Shown here piece by piece: positions 1 through 9,989 of a DNA stretch of 64,000 bases (its first letter is position 1; each line of letters begins with the position of its first letter). The notes beneath the pieces are model-generated. The model was not told the DNA's origin. It ran no database searches and saw only the letters and a program-made list of their open reading frames with translations. The position numbers were made by a program, and so were the translations under genes. The DNA comes from Ariolimax columbianus (taxonomy: Eukaryota; Mollusca; Gastropoda; Stylommatophora; Arionidae): the NCBI GenBank assembly GCA_036924085.1, contig JAVGWX010000018.1, positions 22,859,964 through 22,923,963 of the forward strand. The letters are read 5' to 3'.

Positions 1-540
1 AGGAAGTGATAGTCCATCTGTATAAAGCATTAGCGAGACATACATTGGAGTGCTGTGTTCCGGTTGGGAGTCCTTATCGTAGAGTGGATATATGCATGCA
101 AGAAAGGAAAGAAATAAGAGCTACAAAACTGATTGTTGGATTCCAAAATTACAATTATGAGAAAAAACTAAAAAAACTAATCTACTGTGTCTAGAATGGA
201 TAAGAATTTGAGGTGACTTATTACAGGTTTATAAGATAATCAACAAAAAGGATAAATTAGACTATAAGTTTTTAAAAGTACAACATGAACTAGAGAACAC
301 ATGTTCAAATTATTTAAAGACAGGTCCAGATTAGAAATTAGGAACACTTTTTTAAATCAGAAAGTGGTGAATGCTTGGAATGCATTGCTATAAGATACAA
401 TGGAGGCAGGGTTAGTTAATGCATTAAAAAATAGATTGGATGCACAGTGCTTTTTTAGTTTAGATGGAGTGGAATGAACTGGTTGTATACAGACTCTGTA
501 GAGCCTTCCAAACCAGTATAATGAAGTGTAAGTTAAGTTC
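1..540 (+). mobile_element. CR1-like LINE (family C), 3' end, decayed
   Basis: The frame opens with VIVHLYKALARHTLECC and continues to TKLIVGFQN, the end of the reverse-transcriptase ORF in CR1-like LINEs (pattern LYKxLVRPxLEYC...RAxKLIxGxxN). Stops and frameshifts follow, then the family's 3' sequence AACTGGTTGTATACAGACTC and a TAAGTTAAG end. The 5' part is cut by the window edge. It is a non-functional relic in flanking DNA downstream of the MGAT4-like gene. Confidence 0.75.
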
Positions 541-764
541 TATTTCTGGGTGATTAAGTGGCTATTTATAAATTTCATTTTCTGTTTATTTCTTGTGAGT
601 TAAAACATACAATAACAAAAACAATGACAGTTGCTGTAAAATAATTAGTAAGCTTTCCTTTTTTGGCAAAACAGTGTCCAGTAATTTGTATGTTCACATT
701 TTTTCACGAAAAAAGATTAATTTTAAGAATAGAGTATGGAACAATTCTATACCTATAGTGTTAA

Positions 765-922
765 TTTTAGTTATAAATGTTCTAAATTTTAGTTATAAAT
801 GTTCTATATTTTAGTTATAAATGTTCTATATTTTAGTTATAAATGTTCTATATTTTAGTTATAAATGTTCTATATTTTAGTTATAAATGTTCTATATTTT
901 AGCTATAAATGTTCTATATTTT
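765..922. repeat. 22-bp minisatellite, about 7 copies
   Basis: Near-perfect tandem copies of a 22-bp unit (TTTTAGTTATAAATGTTCTA plus two bases). Early and late copies each have one or two substitutions and the middle ones are identical. Confidence 0.95.
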
Positions 923-925
923 CTC

Positions 926-2210
926 TTCGGCACTCACAAAGGAGATGGAGTCCATAATCAGAGTGAGCCAAGTCTCGAGAGACGCATTGCCGGCCTCACG
1001 CTTCATAGCCAACGCAAAAGGTCATCACAACTCTGACATAAGTCAATTGTCCCTTGTGGAAGATGCAGTTATTTATGCAGACGAGATGAAATATTGCTGG
1101 GGAGGGGGGGTTTACTTAATGCAAAAAAGAGACAATCATTGGAGCACAGCAACAGCAATATGGTACCCTGAGACAAGAAACGACCGCCAACATGGTGGTC
1201 CGACTCCCTTATAGTCTGCAACAACATTTACGATGCCACAGTTGGGCGACTTATTATCCACTGGTCCATCATGGGCCAAGAATGAGATTGTTGGATGAGA
1301 AGTTGGGATGCAACTGCTGACACTGACAGTGATTCTGCAATAAGTGCTATTTGTTTTCATGTTATTTTTTCTGCTTCTTTCAAGACTTTCTTCTCTCCAA
1401 TTCTTGTGATTCCTGGGGTAGCGAGCAGTTCGTTTTATCATTCCTGTTTAGTCTTTCGAGTAGACCACATTCAGTAGTTAAAAATGAATTAAGTTAAGTA
1501 GATTTCTGGCCTCTGTAAATGGCAAAATGCAAAACTTTATGTGGAAAGTCTTCAATACTGCAGGGCGTATATTGCAAAGAATTTTGTCACATATGATATC
1601 CTATCACAGCAAATAACACATCTGATTATGGCTTTCTTTATAAGAACACATTTTTCAAATTAGATAGCAAGAAATGTATGCACAACTCTAATATTCAGAA
1701 CTATGAGATTCTCATTATAAAGATATACTGAAGCAACGATAGCTTAACATTTTTAATCATAAATTTTTCTTATGCAAGGTAATTTTTTTTTTTTTAAGGA
1801 TACACTAAAGTGAGTGAAACAGACATTTTATATATTAACTTGTTTAATTTTTCACATCCAACATACACGATATTCACAAAAATCATGTGCACAGATCACT
1901 ACCGCTTTCATTTATCTGTAAACTAGAGTATGAATCAGGGATATAAATAAAAAATTGTATTTTTCATACTTTTTATTGCACAAGCATGTCTAATATTTTC
2001 GGTGTTATTTCCCTTGCCCTTGGAAATCAGTTTTTCTGATCAGCTGGGATTGAATGGGTTAATAATCTCTTTGGTCTAAGCTTAGGCTAATCACATAATG
2101 TACATAATGCTACATACAAAGAAAAGCCAATAGAAATCCAGTACACTAACAGCCTTAACACTATTTGCTGTAATTAAACGTTACATTTTAATCATACAAA
2201 AAGAAAAAGT
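926..2210. other. stretch without recognisable gene
   Basis: The region is AT-rich with short ORFs on both strands that I do not recognise as any family. It includes a poly(T) run near 1784 and an ATT-rich segment. I see no splice-bounded conserved peptide here. Confidence 0.5.
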
Positions 2211-2214
2211 AATA

Positions 2215-2640
2215 GTGGACTCAGTGGTCTCGAGGTAAGGTAGGATGCCGGATGTCACAGGTTTGAATCATGGTGGAGATCGGAATTTTTTTCATGTGGA
2301 CCTTCTGGTAAAAAATTCCCCTGACCTCTGGGTAATGAGATTTGACCTCTGAGTAGTGAGATTTGATTCCTGGCCTCTGGGTAGTGAGATTGGACTCCTG
2401 ACCTCTGGACAGTGAAATTGGACTCCAGTGTTCAGTGTTGAGAACGTTAAAAATTTCTTGGCAGTTGCAAATTGAAGAGTAGGTTTAATGGCCGCTGCCC
2501 GGACAAAATTCAAGTTAAAAATTTACTCAAATTATTTGTACCTTTCTCCGGGGGGTTAAGAGCAGCTATAGATGGCGCCTAATTGTTTGCGGGTCTACTT
2601 AGCTCTAGTGTTTGAGTCTACTAAAATGGACTCGCACATC
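2215..2640 (+). mobile_element. tRNA-headed SINE (family T) with LINE tail
   Basis: The head has tRNA-like promoter blocks: a box-A-like GTGGTCTCGAGGTAAGG and a box-B-like GGTTTGAATCA about 40 bp later. The body (TTCTGGTAAAAAATTCCCC, CTCTGGGTAGTGAGATT) recurs at 19.2, 27.9 and 60.3 kb. A block of about 18 bp (CTCTGGGTAGTGAGATTTGA-like) is repeated four times in tandem within this copy. The 3' part (ATGGCGCCTAATTG, GGTCTACTTAGCTCTA) leads straight into a C-family LINE tail. Confidence 0.8.
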
Positions 2641-2654
2641 AGTTAAACCACCGT

Positions 2655-2730
2655 CCAAGAAACTGGTTGTATATAGACTCTGTAGAGTGGTCTAAACCAG
2701 TATAAAGACATTAAGTTAAGTTATATTAAA
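2655..2730 (+). mobile_element. C-family LINE 3' tail fused to SINE
   Basis: AACTGGTTGTATATAGACTC and AACCAGTATAAAGACATTAA match the 3' ends of the CR1-like copies at 480-540 and 5528-5598. It directly follows the T-family SINE body with no gap. The same join is seen at 28180-28255. Confidence 0.75.
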
Positions 2731-2888
2731 TTTGTTTAATGTCTGTAAGAAATATATTACATATACACACAAGTCTTCTATCGTTTTTATTAAATTTATT
2801 CAGATCATAATTGTTGACACGTTTGATGGTAAAGTCGCTCAAGTCAGAGTCAAGTGAAACATAATGACCAATCCCACCTATTGTACCT

Positions 2889-3210
2889 TGCTGTTGTTGT
2901 TGAATGCCCACAATGAGTAACTTTACTCGTATTAAGTGGTGAAAAGAGTATTAAATGGTAGTTTGCAGTAGTTGTCCTCACATCCTAAACATGCTCAAGT
3001 AGATAGACAGGAGTTCTCCAGGCTCTTGTGCTATGCTTGGCTCCATCTGTGGGACATTCTCTACTATAGGGATCACATCAGTATCCACCTTGTTAGCTAG
3101 ACTGTTTATAGGAAGAACTGCATGGAAGTGAGGTGGGGGGTTTTTGTCAGTATGTTTACTTAACCGTTATTAATATAATCAGATCAGTATGTTATGCCTG
3201 ACTAAACATT
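2889..3210 (+). mobile_element. dispersed non-coding repeat (family V)
   Basis: It begins TTGTTGTTGAATGCCCACAA and continues with a segment containing CTCACATCCTAAACATG, the Rep-V core, ending in TCAGTATGTTATGCCTGACT. The same order is found at 17.1 kb (+), and in reverse at 6.6-7.4, 41.7-43.4 and 61.3 kb. No coding potential is seen. It may be a SINE or MITE, and class is not assigned. Confidence 0.7.
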
Positions 3211-3855
3211 ACTCTCCTCTGCCATTGTACCTGGAACAGTTACTCCAGCCTTGCCAACAAGGTGGTGATTATCACTGTGACTTTGTAATTGTGAGTCTGC
3301 ATGTAGAAAAGCCATGCAGTGGATACAACCTGGAGGGACCTGGATCTCCTTTACCTGTGCAGCCAAAGATATAAGACGAGCAGCCACCACTCTCTAATCA
3401 AGAAAATCTTTCAAAAGTAAAAAAATAAGCATCAATAACTTCAGACAACTTTGACAAATAATAATGAAATGCACAATTATAATATATTACAAAATATACA
3501 TAATTTTAAAAAACATAAACTATTAGTAATTTGGAATGTATATATAATAATCTGAATTTTCAGTTCTTTGCCCAGTGCTTTGATCTGCAGGTGATGTTTA
3601 TAAGGCTGAAATATAGACTGCTACCTGGCAGTCAACACACAGTCTGAAGATGTTTTTTTCATTCTCCCCCAATAAAAATATAGAAATAAGCAAGGTCACC
3701 CAAGGGTAATAACCAATGTCTACAGGTTAAAGGATGGTTTCCTGATGGATTAATCCACTATAAGAAAAATATAAAAATTGTATAACATAACCACACATCG
3801 TAATGTATTATCATACATGCAAAAACAATGGAAATGAAACCCTATGTTATTAACC
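3211..3855. other. stretch without recognisable gene
   Basis: A 42-nt minus-strand segment near 3353-3395 has splice-like borders (GATTAG, CACAG|GTAAAG), but its peptide matches nothing I know. Otherwise the region is AT-rich and unassigned. Confidence 0.4.
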
Positions 3856-3857
3856 CC

Positions 3858-4175
3858 CAACAGCAGCTGACTGCTAGCGTCAGGGCCAGCAAACCATAGC
3901 TGCCAATACCCTTCTACACCTCCATGCGGTGATCCTGGATAACAGGCTGCAGTAGGGCAGACTGTCTAAGGAGAAGGGATCGAAGAGGGAATGCTAACCC
4001 GGTACTCAAAAAATGCTTGCTGAAGTTGGATGTGTTGGACCAAAAGGTGCAAATATCGCAGCCAAGCTGTAAACTACAACACAACGCATTCCGTTCTCTG
4101 GACTACATTCTGCTACTTACCCTTTCAGGGTTTGGTAGTGGGAGATTGAGAACGAACGAAGAAGAAGAAGAAGAA
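3858..4175 (+). mobile_element. GAA-tailed SINE-like repeat (family G)
   Basis: About 315 bp running from CTGACTGCTAGCGTCAGGGC through CTCCATGCGGTGATCCTGGA and GAGGGAATGCTAACCCGGTA to GAGATTGAGAACGAACGAAG, then (GAA)n. Seven or more other copies occur in the window in both orientations. It has no protein-coding capacity. A pol III promoter is not obvious. Confidence 0.85.
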
Positions 4176-4479
4176 CCCGCAACAGCAAAGCTAACGGCTG
4201 TCAAATTGGTCAAATCATACTATTTTTCAAATGTGTGCTTCATCTGTTGCTCAGCTTAATATGTAAACTTCTGTATTTGTTCTATCAGGTTGCAGCTTAT
4301 TATGTAAAATCATAAGCCAATATATTGGCTCGTCATAGTGAATCAGTTAAGTTAACCTAAGATTATTATAAACAACAGCAGAGCTTGCACGATGAAACAT
4401 ATATGGAAAGATAAACAACTCTCTTTCGCACTGGTTTTTTTCGATATTCCTCTATGGCTACAAAACATATACTATTATA

Positions 4480-4890
4480 GCAGACCTCCAGAGAAGAATC
4501 CAGGCCATGGAGATGAGATGTTTTAGAAGACTCCTAAATATCATCTACAAAGACAGTATCACAAATGATGAAGTGCGACGTAGAATCAAGAATGCAAGTG
4601 GAATTGTACGACAACCTCCTCATAACGATCATAGGCAAAAGCTGACTTGGTATGGCCACATCTTAAGCTCCAATGGTCTTGCAAATACCTTACTACAGGG
4701 TACAGTACAGGGCAAGCGAAGGCAAAGACGTCCAAGAAAACGATGGAAAGACAACATCTATGAATGGACTAACCTACGACTCAAAGACGCACAAAAAGCA
4801 ACCGTAGACAGAGAGGAATGGCGCATGTTGTGGAGGTGTCAGCATGGGTACCCCAGCAATTTCAAGAGATCACAGGATGAACTGAACTGA
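4480..4890 (+). mobile_element. R-family LINE, 3' end of RT ORF
   Basis: The 127-codon open stretch begins EMRCFRRLLNIIYKDSITND and includes LTWYGHILSSNGLANTLLQG, RRPRKRWKDNIYEWTNLR and REEWRML. This is the C-terminal segment after the reverse transcriptase in an endonuclease/reverse-transcriptase type LINE. It is more diverged than the R copies at 28.4, 52.7 and 55.8 kb. It is 5'-truncated and presumably dead. Confidence 0.8.
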
Positions 4891-4894
4891 CTGA

Positions 4895-5340
4895 ACTGAT
4901 AAGTCTAATGGTTTCAGTAGTTGCATACAGAGGAGCTACTTAATTTCTTGCAACCGCTTCTAAAACTACGAACCCCTTTTTATTCAACTTCATAATCAGG
5001 CACGAAAATTTCACAAATTTGATTCAAATGACACAAATTAGTTAACTTGATCATGTAATTAATAGATATAATAAAAAGTATACATTGGAAAGTATTATGG
5101 AAGAAACAAAACCAAACAAATTATAAATTGTGTTATTAATTAGATACCATTTACCATTTTTATAAAAAGTGGAATGTAATAAATATTTTCTGTTGAGCAC
5201 ATAAAGACAGTATATTGAACTAGAATGTGGCACTTGAATAAAGATCTTTAGTTTGTTTTCATCGAACTTGAAATGCAATCTGCAAATACAGAAAACATAC
5301 ATGACTTGATTTACTATAACAAGTATTTTAAAATACAGCC
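4895..5340. other. stretch without recognisable gene
   Basis: Very AT-rich. The minus-strand ORF at 5051-5353 has no recognisable motif and amino-acid content typical of AT-rich non-coding DNA. Confidence 0.4.
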
Positions 5341-5344
5341 ACCA

Positions 5345-5600
5345 CAAGAACAAGAGGGCATAGCTACAAGTTGACTAAAGATTAGATGTTAGGAAATATT
5401 TTTTTAGTCACAGAGTGGTGAATGTTTGGAATGTATTGCCACGGGAGGTAGTGGAGGCAGGGACAGTTAATGCATTTAAAAATAAATTGGATGCACATAT
5501 CTTTTAGAGCAAGGTGGTGTAAATGAAACTGGTTGTATACAGACTCTGCAGAGTCTTCTAAAACAGTATAAAGACATTAAGTTAAGTTAGTAAAGTTAAG
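5345..5600 (+). mobile_element. C-family LINE 3' end
   Basis: GTGGTGAATG...GGAGGCAGGGACAGTTAATG encodes the broken remnant of the NVWNxLPxExVEAxTVNAFK motif at the CR1-like ORF end. The 3' sequence AACTGGTTGTATACAGACTC follows, ending TAAGTTAAG. Confidence 0.75.
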
Positions 5601-6179
5601 TTAAGTTTGATTTGGAGGAGAACGTGGCTAGGGGATATGTATTCACAAACAAATATATACATATACAGACTGAGTATGAAAAAAAGGAAGACAAGACAAA
5701 TTCATAATAAAGTAGTTATTATTTTACCAAATTTAATGATAATTTGTACACTTGTAGTTGTTCCATCTTCTTTTTTTGTATAATTTTTTAATGTCATTAG
5801 ATCTGTCTGCTCCAAAGTGAGATTGATCTCAGAAGAAAGAAACGAGATAAGCTTTTTATGCAAAATTAAAAATAAAAATTTACAGTTTAAAATAATTTCA
5901 AAGACAAAGGTTGATTGCTTGGTAGTTCAGACTTTTTGCATAAGTTTGATAAAACTGGTTGACAAATACTCGCCAACCAAGATTGTATTTTTAAAAATTG
6001 CAGATCACTACTAGAAGCAATACAAAACACCAGAGATGAACAAATGCTGTGAGAAATTAGATCAAAATGCAAAGAACCTCAACACTTGCTCTTCAGTGGC
6101 TACCATCCCATTCTGGAATTACAAGAAATGAGAGAGAGCTGATGCCCTATTCAAAGTAGACGATAAGTTGGAGCAACTT

Positions 6180-6540
6180 ATTCATGTAGTGTCCGACCAA
6201 AAGATATGGAAGTGAGCAATAGACCTGACCTAATCCACCAGCTCCATAGACACAAATAAACCACCATTTTTGGTCTGAGAACAGGCCACTATAGTCTCAA
6301 GATATCACACACAATTGACCGTCCACGTGGAATCGAAGTTCAGACCCCTGAAAACATCCTACAGGACTACACCATACACATAGACATACGATGCCAAACC
6401 TGGCCAGAGATAGCCGAGGTGGCAGAGAAGTTATTGGGCTGCCACCCAGATCTACAGAGGACTGTGGATTTCATCCTAGCGACGGGACTACAGATCTAGC
6501 GTGACCTAAAAAGACTTGAACACAGAATAAGAAGATGAAA
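6180..6540 (+). mobile_element. N-type LINE C-terminal relic
   Basis: An interrupted frame reads TTIFGLRTGHYSLK, PENILQDYTIH, CQTWPEIAEVAEKLLG and RTVDFILATGLQI before a stop. This resembles the region after RNase H in I-superfamily LINEs (FRLRTGHxxL...HILQxC...TWP...TVDFIxATGLxI). The knuckle cysteines are largely lost here. The last 13 residues recur at about 39410-39460. Confidence 0.65.
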
Positions 6541-6599
6541 GTTCAAAGGCTGTATCGAGAGAAGAAACCCGAGATATGTACACACTGACAACAACATTG

Positions 6600-7442
6600 C
6601 TGATGTCTAACAGTTGGTGTTAGGGAAGAAGACTAATGTCTGGTCAGGCAAAACATACTGATCAGACATGTTAGTCAGGTCAGGTCACGTCATCCCATAA
6701 CCGGTGAGGTCGTTGGGGCACACATGAAGACATCCTCACAACCCCACACCAACCTTCTCTGTCAGCGGCCCCTGCCTGTGCCTCTTCTGGTCAGAGATTG
6801 GTCCATTCTTTTATGTTGTCCTCCCACCTCTTTTTTGGGAATTCTTCTTCGTCGTCTGCTTTGCACCTTTCCATGCAGGATCATATTTGCATGACCATTT
6901 GATCTTGGTATGTGACCGTACCAAGCGAGTTTCCTTCTTTTGACAGTTGCTAAGAGGTCTTCAAAAGGCCCTATTGCTGTTGTAATTCTATCTTGTATTT
7001 CCTCATTTGTAACTCGATCTTTGTATGTGACGTTTAAATGTCTTCAGAAACATCTCATCTCCAAGGCATGTATCCTTCGCTGAAGGACAGTTGTAACTGT
7101 CCATGTCTCACAAGCATACCGATAGAGGAATATTGACATGTTAGTCAGGGTTAGTTAAATATACTGGCCAAGACCCTCACCTCAGCTTATTCGTAGCCCT
7201 TCATGGAAACAGGCTGTTTTCATGGCAATCTGACTAACGAGGAGAGGGATCGACGTGATCCCTGTAGTATCGACCCATATACATTTGAAGCCAATCATAG
7301 CACAACCGACTGGAGGATTCCAGTTCACCTTCATAGGCATGCTTGGAATGTGAGGAAACCTAAAACAAACCGACACTTAACGTCCTTTTTAGGGCACACA
7401 AAAGAGTAATCCTGTGAGCATTCAACAACAACAACAACAAAA
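6600..7442 (-). mobile_element. V-family repeat, split by an R-family LINE
   Basis: Outer parts match family V in reverse: GTCTGGTCAGGCAAAACATA at left; GCCAAGACCCTCACCTCAGC, CACTTAACGTCC and (CAA)n at right. The centre (6680-7136) is an R-family LINE end. The 6-frame ORFs at 7182-7409 are translations of this non-coding repeat. Confidence 0.75.
6680..7136 (-). mobile_element. R-family LINE 3' end with 13-bp target duplication
   Basis: This is a minus-strand copy of the R-family C-terminal region: TTGACAGTTGCTAAGAGGTC and TATTTCCTCATTTGTAACTC, reverse complements of the ATVKRRK and VTNEEI codons. Its tail (TCAGG repeats) is at the left end. The 13-bp CATGTTAGTCAGG occurs on both sides (6667-6679 and 7137-7149), as expected of target-primed insertion. 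Confidence 0.75.
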
Positions 7443-8040
7443 GTTGGTATTAAGCAAGAAAGATCAACCTCAAACTGATCATACATGAAAAGAAGTTTTC
7501 AGAGATTTGAACATTTCAGTTCTTGATTCGAGAGATTATCAAGAAAGGTAGAATGTAGTCTTGAGAATGAGTGAGCCCTTGATTCAATATACAATTTATT
7601 TAAACTCTCACATCAGTAGAAAGTTGCTGGAGCTGGTGTCAGCTACCTAAGCATTGGTTTCTAGTATTACAACTGTCTGTAAACTCCTTCCACATATTAA
7701 AGTATCCAATAATCAACTTTACTGTCAGTGCTTCTAATGTACACAGAATGGCTGGCCAAAAATTACCTAAATCTACATCCAACAAACAAGTTAGTAATAC
7801 CTTTAGATTAAATTCAAGACTTTTCCCTGACAAATAAACATGTCAGGCCAATTATATTGTGATTAATTTTAATGTATTTTTCACTGTCATTGACCATTTT
7901 TCAATTATGGCCTTTTCTTTGAATTGTGTCTTTCTTGCTATGGGGTTTGATACAATTTGGTTTTATTTTTACTTTGCTCATTCACATTTGTTTTTTCAAT
8001 AAACAAATTCTTTTTATTTCAAAGTAATAACTATTGAATC
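7443..8040. other. stretch without recognisable gene
   Basis: AT-rich with no recognisable peptide or repeat family. It could be the region just beyond the MGAT4-like 3' end. Confidence 0.4.
8013..8018 (-). promoter_or_regulatory. candidate poly(A) signal AATAAA
   Basis: AATAAA on the minus strand, about 500 nt past the in-frame TGA at 8520-8522. If exon J is terminal, this would give a 3' UTR containing a CA-rich microsatellite and a diverged G-family repeat. A hexamer is expected often by chance in AT-rich DNA, so this is weak. Confidence 0.25.
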
Positions 8041-8044
8041 ATCT

Positions 8045-8180
8045 ACAGATAATAACTGTATGTACACACATGCACACAAACACTTGAACACACATACACA
8101 TACATACACTTGCACACACATACACCTGCACACACATACACCTGCACAAATACACCTGCACACACATACACTTGCACACT
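8045..8180. repeat. CA-rich microsatellite/minisatellite
   Basis: Imperfect CACACATACACCTG units. The overlapping minus-strand ORFs (CVCVCRCM...) are translations of this repeat and are not genes. Confidence 0.9.
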
Positions 8181-8204
8181 GAAGCTGAAGACGCAGTGAA
8201 TGAG

Positions 8205-8465
8205 GTGACATAAATCAGCAACATATAGCTGACTGCTTGCACCAGGGTCATAAAACCAGAACTGCTGAAGACCCCATTGAACCTGCAAAAGGCATCCCCC
8301 TCCTGGTTGTGAGAATTGGGATCGAAGAAGGAAGGCAAACTCAATCCCAAAAGTGTGAAGTGCTGAAACCGGATGTGTCAGGCCAGAAAGGCACAGATCG
8401 CACTCTCACTGTAAACAACAACATAACAAAACACTTTTCCAGGATGAGCAAATGAAGAAGAAGAA
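8205..8465 (+). mobile_element. diverged G-like repeat with GAA tail
   Basis: It shares the order of family G (GCTGACTGCTTGCACCAGGG, GATCGAAGAAGGAAGGCAAA, CTGAAACCGGATGTGTC, GAAAGGCACAGATCGCA) and ends in (GAA)n. It is much more diverged than the other copies. If the MGAT4-like transcript reads through to 8013, this lies antisense in the 3' UTR. Confidence 0.6.
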
Positions 8466-8579
8466 GTCTTGCACATAACCATTATATTCCCATGTATATA
8501 TCCCTCTTTGTAGCTGCATTCAATCATTGTCTGCCCACATCTGTACCCACACAATGAACAAAAAGTGCACCCAACTCAC

Positions 8580-8925
8580 CTTTTTTATAACAACCCAAGT
8601 CAATGATGTTGCATGTATATGTACACGCAGAACCCAGATTTTCCCAGCCTCTGCTGGGATGTCAACAGACGCAACCCCAATGTTATCAAATTCCCCAACA
8701 CCATAAAATGTGTCATTGGTTGCAAGTTTAGCCAAGCCTGGGTTGCTGCTCAGCCTCTGCTCATATGCTAGCTTCTGCTGTGATGTGATTCCATGTACAC
8801 CATTGCTAATCTTCTTTGTGTACAAAGGGGAAGACTCAAGTAGAATCTTCTGCGGAAGAATTTCTAGTGTTGCGTTTCGTATGATGTCACCTGGATGCTC
8901 CTGATTTCCAGTTTCTATATAAACT
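8580..8925 (-). CDS. MGAT4: MGAT4-like exon J (C-terminal lectin-like domain)
   Basis: 346 nt from acceptor CATTCTAG to donor AAG|GTGAGT. It encodes VYIETGNQEHPGDIIRNATL and about 95 further residues ending WVVIKK. SGNxEHPxD near the start, FYGVGEFDNIG in the middle and a C-terminal xxIxxKK match the MGAT4A/B C-terminal domain. NAT is a possible N-glycosylation site. Family proteins normally end a few residues after KK. Either the GTGAGT donor leads to a tiny last exon that I cannot identify, or translation runs on for 20 codons to the TGA at 8520-8522. The acceptor and first 23 nt are repeated ten more times in the upstream intron. Confidence 0.93.
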
Positions 8926-9485
8926 CTAGAATGATATTTAAAACAGATGTTTAATGATTTCCAGTTTCTATATAAACTCTGAAAAGGTATTTAAAAGACA
9001 TGTTTAATGATTTCCAGTTTCTATATAAACTCTAGAATGATATTTAAAACACATGTTTAATGATTTCCAGTTTCTATATAAACTCTGAAAAGGTATTTAA
9101 AAGACATGTTTTATGATTTCCAGTTTCTATATAAACTCTGAAAAGGTATTTAAAACACATGTTTAATGATTTCCAGTTTCTATATAAACTCTAGAATGAT
9201 ATTTAAAACACATGTTTAATGATTTCCAGTTTCTATATAAACTCTAGAATGAGATTTAAAACAGATGTTTAATGATTTCCAGTTTCTATATAAACTCTGG
9301 AAAGATATTTAAAACACATGTTTAATGATTTCCAGTTTCTATATAAACTCTGAAAAGATATTTAAAACACATGTTTAATGATTTCCAGTTTCTATATAAA
9401 CTCTGAAAAGATATTTAAAACACATGTTTAATGATTTCCAGTTTCTATATAAACTCTGGAAAGATATTTAAGACATATGTTTATT
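8903..9485. repeat. 53-bp array carrying MGAT4 exon J splice acceptors
   Basis: Eleven copies of a 53-bp unit start at 8903, 8956, 9009, 9062, 9115, 9168, 9221, 9274, 9327, 9380 and 9433. On the minus strand each unit holds about 30 nt of intron end, an AG acceptor (CATTCTAG, CTTTTCAG or CTTTCCAG) and the first 23 nt of exon J (AGTTTATATAGAAACTGGAA...). Only the first copy continues into the exon. Joining from any other copy reads AAT CAT TAA, a stop. Confidence 0.95.
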
Positions 9486-9659
9486 GCTTTCACTTAAGAA
9501 TATTTTGGGTTTCAGAAGATAATGTAAAGTTTGTTTGTATTGTTTGTGCAAAGAATTTATTTTATTCAGCGCATACGTCTTCATTTCAAGTAGTTCACAG
9601 GAATACTGTTTGCAATTTTGCCATTCTATTTTCTATTTTTTAAGTATAATTAGACCCTT

Positions 9660-9985
9660 TTCCAGTTGAACAGAAGAGAGCAGGTCGTTGTCTTTAGACT
9701 TCGCACTGGCCACAATAGATTGAGGTACCACCTATTCAACAAATTGAAGATAGGTGGTACTGACGAATGCTCGTGTGGTACCGGGAAAATGACCGCTGAG
9801 CATTTGCTGCAAAACTGCCTGACATACGAGGATCAGAGAGAGCAGATGTGGCCATCACCAGTGGCAACACTAGACAAGCTCTATGGCAGTGTCGACAGCC
9901 TCAGGATGATCGCTGCCTTTTTCGAAAAAATAATGGTTAATGTCTGACTGCGTACGATGAAGAAGAAGAAGAAGACCATTTTCAG
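9660..9985 (+). mobile_element. N-family LINE 3' end, GAA-tailed
   Basis: An open segment NRREQVVVFRLRTGHNRLRY...CSCGTGKMTAEHLLQNC...MWPSP ends at a TGA, then GCGTACGATGAAGAAGAAG. It is nearly identical in sequence to the end of the longer copy at 35045-35960. Cys-x-Cys...His-x4-Cys forms the knuckle that follows RNase H in such LINEs. 5'-truncated. Confidence 0.88.
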
Positions 9986-9989
9986 TCAT

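Noticed and set aside
3353..3395. Possible last exon of the MGAT4-like gene
   Set aside because: Splice-like borders are present, but the peptide (VVAARLISLAAQ) does not match any MGAT4 C-terminus and the phase fit cannot be tested.
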